From contig CM063298.1 of assembly GCA_032173965.1 (NCBI GenBank), positions 6,307,001 through 6,371,000 on the forward strand: DNA of 64,000 bases. Reading direction: 5' to 3'. The notes beneath the pieces were generated by a model. It saw nothing but the letters and a program-made list of their open reading frames with translations, was not told the DNA's origin and did no database searches. The stretch is from Sitta carolinensis. Lineage: Eukaryota > Chordata > Aves > Passeriformes > Sittidae. The position numbers were made by a program, and so were the translations under genes. This document shows, one piece after another, positions 60,769-64,000 of the stretch (position 1 is its first letter; every line of letters begins with the position of its first letter).

Positions 60769-63447
60769 CTGCAAAACATGCAAAGAAGAGAGGAAGTGTC
60801 AGGGTTCAGTCCACAGAATTTCTACACAGGTGATGGGCATTTCTCCCATGATGGTTCTCTGCACAGCCCAAGACAACCAGAGCTGTTGAAGGAACTGATC
60901 TCATTCATGCAGGTTACTAAGATTGAGCAGCCTGTATAAAATGCACCTAATGAGCAAATGCAGGATTTCACATCATTTAGGACACCCACCTCATGCATTA
61001 AGCTGTCTGTTTCAGCTATCTGAGACTTGCCTAAAGGCCTTTGCTCCTGATTTGCTAGCTCAAATGTAACTCCAACCAATATCCCAGACCAGCTAATGGC
61101 GTCTTACTACATGTGGAACAACTCTGGTGATTCTCAGCTCAGTTAACAACAAATCAAGTGTAATGGGGACCCTCTGTCAGCAGAGAAAAGGAGGCAGCGA
61201 AGAGGCCCAGTGATGGACTAATCTCTGCTCATAGAGGTCACAAGGGGACACTTCGAGGGGAGACAAGCCCCTGGGGGTGATGTTCAAGTTGAATCAAGAC
61301 TGCTGTCAGTCCTGCTCTGCTCTCTGATCCTGGGTGCTGTGCCCCAACTGTCATAAAGCTCTGCAGTCTGCAGGGTCACTAAAAATATTCCCCGTGCTCA
61401 TCTTAAGGATCCAAGCCCAGCCGGTGCTGGGGACTTGATCCTGAGCTTATTTTCTTTGGTTTAAGCCTGGGAAGATGCAATTCCTGGAGAGTCAGCTCCT
61501 GATTTATACCTGCATGAGGAACAGGAACTTCCATGTGCTTAATTTTAGACCTGGTGCTTCCCACTCATGGAACAGAAAGTGGCAGGGGATGATTACTGCT
61601 TCAGACAGGGTGATTGATGTTAGCAGGATGGATGGTATCAAAGCCCAGGAGACAGCCAACAAATCTACTTTTATTTGCTGACAGAAGCTATTGACATTAC
61701 TGTTGGGAAGGGGGGAAAAGTGGCAACCTGCTCTCCAGGCTCCTTAAAACACCACCTGGGTATACTGATGGGGTTTGATCTGTTGTTCTAGACAAATAAC
61801 AGTAGAAATAATAGTGAACAAGATAAATCCACACACTACTCCATGGGTTTCCTTCAGAAATCAACAGCAGGAGATTGTCTGTAGGCATGCAAAATTAATC
61901 ACTGTTCAATGCAATAATGGAATTTTTGGACGCAAGAAGCATTCCCTGATCTTTCCATGGAGAAATACTATCTGTGGTAAGGCAGTCTGGGGAGATATAG
62001 TCTTCACAGAAAAAAGTTTTAATTAAGCAGGAAGGTAGATAACTGGTTTTAGTATATTGTTTGTAAATATAACTTCTCAGGAGCTGGACTGTAATGCCAC
62101 TCAGGTGGGAATAGTAACAGTGCTCCTGACAGGGTTTGGAAATACAAAGCCCAATTTGTAAAAACACTGATCCCTGTCAGTATTTCACAGTTTGGCACTT
62201 CTGAAAGGAAAAGACCCAGTGTTTCGTACTGGACACGCTTTATCCACCTATTTCTTGTATTTTATTAATGACGATTCACACACGGGCAGCTCTGCAATCA
62301 AAACGGTTTTGCTAAGGGGACATGCTGTTAGAAACTTTGATGTCTGGACTTTAATAGCATTAAAAACCTCTAGCTTGATCCCCAGCTTATATTTAAATGG
62401 AAAAACTAACTGTAACTTTGAGAGATTGTCTTTTTATAGAAAATAGCTGTGGCCTCATCTTACACCTAATTAGATATAAATATTAACTAAGAATTTTAAT
62501 TCTGAATACAGCATCAGTCTTGCTTGTATCTACCACTGAATCACATCAATAGTCATGACAATTTAACGTAAAGCTGCTAGTCACCAGGGAAAGCATTGCA
62601 ATTAGGAGGGATGAAATTCAAAGAGCATACTGGAAGTTTTGTTGTCTGGCATAAATTTTCTCATGTCTGAGTATTAGATTGTTTTATGGGATATGCCTAT
62701 TTTTATGAATCTGTTTAATATAATGGATGGATGCTGTTATGCTGTAATGCTAAACCAATCTAGCTGCTGAGGTGGTTATGGATGGCATGATTTTCTTCCC
62801 TGTTTATTTTCAATGGTGTATTTATTATTTAAGCAGTGTGTTAGTATAAAATGTTATATGACACCTTTCCAAAACAAAGCCAAATAGAGCTATTTTCCAA
62901 AAGACGGCTGTGACAGATCAGATAAACTTCAGAAAGAATTAAGTGTTATGTCAGAATATTTATAGGAAGCAATCTCTTCTTCCCAGGTAATGAAAAACCA
63001 ATTGCATTGGAAACTGCCACTTTTCCCCTGGGTTCCTGCACTCCTGGGACTGAGGATATTGTCAGCAGAGCCAGCAGGAAACAGACTCAGAAATCTTTGT
63101 TTCTACAAACTTTTAGTTACACAAATCTTAATGAATCTCAGTTCAAGGTCTCTCTGGAATCTACAAGCCAATGATTTCAGCTTCAAATCTCTATATCCCC
63201 ATCAGTTTGTAACTAGAAAAAAGTTGGAGGGGAGATCCTAGAATCATGGAATGGGCTGGACTGAAAGGGACATTTATAGGTCACCTAGTCCAACTCCCTG
63301 CAGAGAGCACGGACACCCCATCCATCCTGACATCAGTTCAAGTTCAGAAAGGCTTACACTGTGCCATGTGTACAGATACCCTGACTTGGGACAATTTGGG
63401 GCTTGTTACACTTTCAGGTTAAGTGCTGAGGCTTACAGAGGGCTCAC
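60769..63447 (-). other. CACNA1G: CACNA1G intron (2.7 kb)
   Basis: The intron has a GTGAGC donor and a TGTTTTGCAG acceptor. A reversed CR1 end lies at 63240-63330. Nothing else is identifiable. Confidence 0.85.
63240..63330 (-). mobile_element. CR1 LINE 3' fragment, reversed
   Basis: TAGAATCATGGAATGGGCTG, AAAGGGACATTTATAGGTCA and CCTAGTCCAACTCCCTGCAG are a diverged reverse complement of the CR1 3' end. The fragment is short and sits about 120 nt from the nearest CACNA1G exon. Confidence 0.8.
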
Positions 63448-63574
63448 CTGAACTCCCAAAATCCCGAAGATTATGAAAAAAGCACAGCAGATGACCACAA
63501 TGTTCCCAATGGGTTTCAAGGATGACATGAGAGTCTCCACCACCAGCTTCAATCCTTGGGCTCGACTAATGACT
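63448..63574 (-). CDS. CACNA1G: CACNA1G exon, domain III S4-S5 linker and S5
   Basis: This 127-nt exon completes an Arg codon with its first base, then reads [40 protein letters not shown] and VQ. It covers the end of the S4 region, the S4-S5 linker and S5 of domain III. The acceptor is GCCCCTACAG and the donor GTTCAG|GTGAGC. It is the most upstream CACNA1G exon in the window. The preceding S3-S4 exon is not found before the right edge. Confidence 0.98.
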
Positions 63575-64000
63575 CTGTAGGGGCAAGTAATTACAAAAGC
63601 TGTTAGTCTTGATCCTGCCCAGTTTTGCCTCCTACCAAGATAGAAGATATGACGAATACAGCATTAGAAATTTTTTTAGAATGACAAGTTACTCAAAAAT
63701 CATGTTGGAAAAGTATTTATTGAAGATCGACCTGTAAAGTTATGGAGGTCTTGGAGGGAAGGGTCTTTGCCCAATACATGCAGCTTTGCATAAATAAAGA
63801 GGAGGAGGACAAAACATACAAGGAGCCAGGCCAGAAAACTCAGCTATTTTGCTTGGGCCATCCACAGACACAGACTTTCATGCCTATAGCCTGTCTAGGA
63901 CTACAAAGAGAGGGCCTCCCACTTACCCCTTCTACAGAGATTTAGGCAAGACACCTGATTTCCCTGTCTCAGTCCATGAAATGGAGCTGCCACTCTTACA
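63575..64000 (-). other. CACNA1G: CACNA1G intron (partial)
   Basis: Intronic sequence upstream of the domain III S5 exon. I looked for the S3-S4 exon (expected to end in RTLRPLR) and did not see it here. Confidence 0.75.

Larger units (their letters stand above)
24536..63574 (-). other. CACNA1G: CACNA1G gene, 3' half (Cav3.1 T-type calcium channel)
   Basis: Seventeen coding exons on the minus strand give the C-terminal half of the Cav3.1 alpha-1 subunit, a low-voltage-activated plasma-membrane calcium channel behind pacemaker and burst currents in neurons and heart. The order is domain III S5, turret, pore and S6; III-IV linker; domain IV S1-S6; and a long cytoplasmic tail. Splice phases agree at every junction. 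The short exon-25 form with exon 26 gives 1029 residues and a stop. The paralogue call (Cav3.1, not 3.2 or 3.3) rests on the C-terminal blocks PTSWLDDQRRHSI, KKKLSPPCISIDPPDGQ and SPTPKKDLLTL, and on the neighbour ABCC3. Confidence 0.97.

Noticed and set aside
1..64000. CRISPR arrays, bacterial operons, phage or plasmid features
   Set aside because: The sequence is intron-bearing vertebrate DNA. No regular short direct-repeat array with spacers and no prokaryotic gene organisation is present.

Overview
This window is vertebrate nuclear DNA from a bird, probably a songbird. The coding parts are short exons separated by introns of 79 bases to 14 kb. Avian CR1 LINE 3' ends occur at six places, and there are several avian endogenous-retrovirus LTRs. 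The songbird call rests on LTR text that resembles passerine families I remember; no database search was made. Both recognisable genes lie on the minus strand, so they read from high to low coordinates.

Right part (about 24.5-63.6 kb): the 3' half of CACNA1G, the Cav3.1 T-type voltage-gated calcium channel alpha-1 subunit. I placed 17 coding exons by splice sites and frame. They run from the domain III S4-S5 linker and S5 through the domain III pore and S6, the III-IV linker, all of domain IV and the long cytoplasmic C-terminus to a stop at 28314-28316. With the short exon-25 donor and with exon 26 included, the exons add up to an uninterrupted frame of 1029 residues plus stop, so the locus looks intact. 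The 5' half lies beyond 64,000. A repeat-poor, AT-rich 3' UTR probably runs to about 24.54 kb.

Middle (about 16.0-24.5 kb): intergenic DNA with four CR1 fragments and a small unexplained GC/CpG-rich block at 22.3-22.6 kb.

Left part (1-16 kb): the 5' end of ABCC3 (MRP3, an ABC organic-anion exporter). Exon 1 lies in a CpG island at 15.7 kb. Exon 2 is at 1.5-1.7 kb and exon 3 at 0.5-0.6 kb; the rest lies to the left of the window. Intron 1 is 14 kb and holds a 1,423-base LTR with perfect 5-base target duplications, two further LTR-like pieces, a compound microsatellite, and two weak channel-like open frames on the minus strand.

The order CACNA1G then ABCC3, in the same orientation, matches human 17q21.33. 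The two genes have no known joint function. Most interesting are the conserved alternative-splicing module in the Cav3.1 III-IV linker with a solo LTR close to its cassette exon, a near-perfect hairpin in the predicted 3' UTR, and the unexplained minus-strand open frames in ABCC3 intron 1. I found no convincing new gene system.
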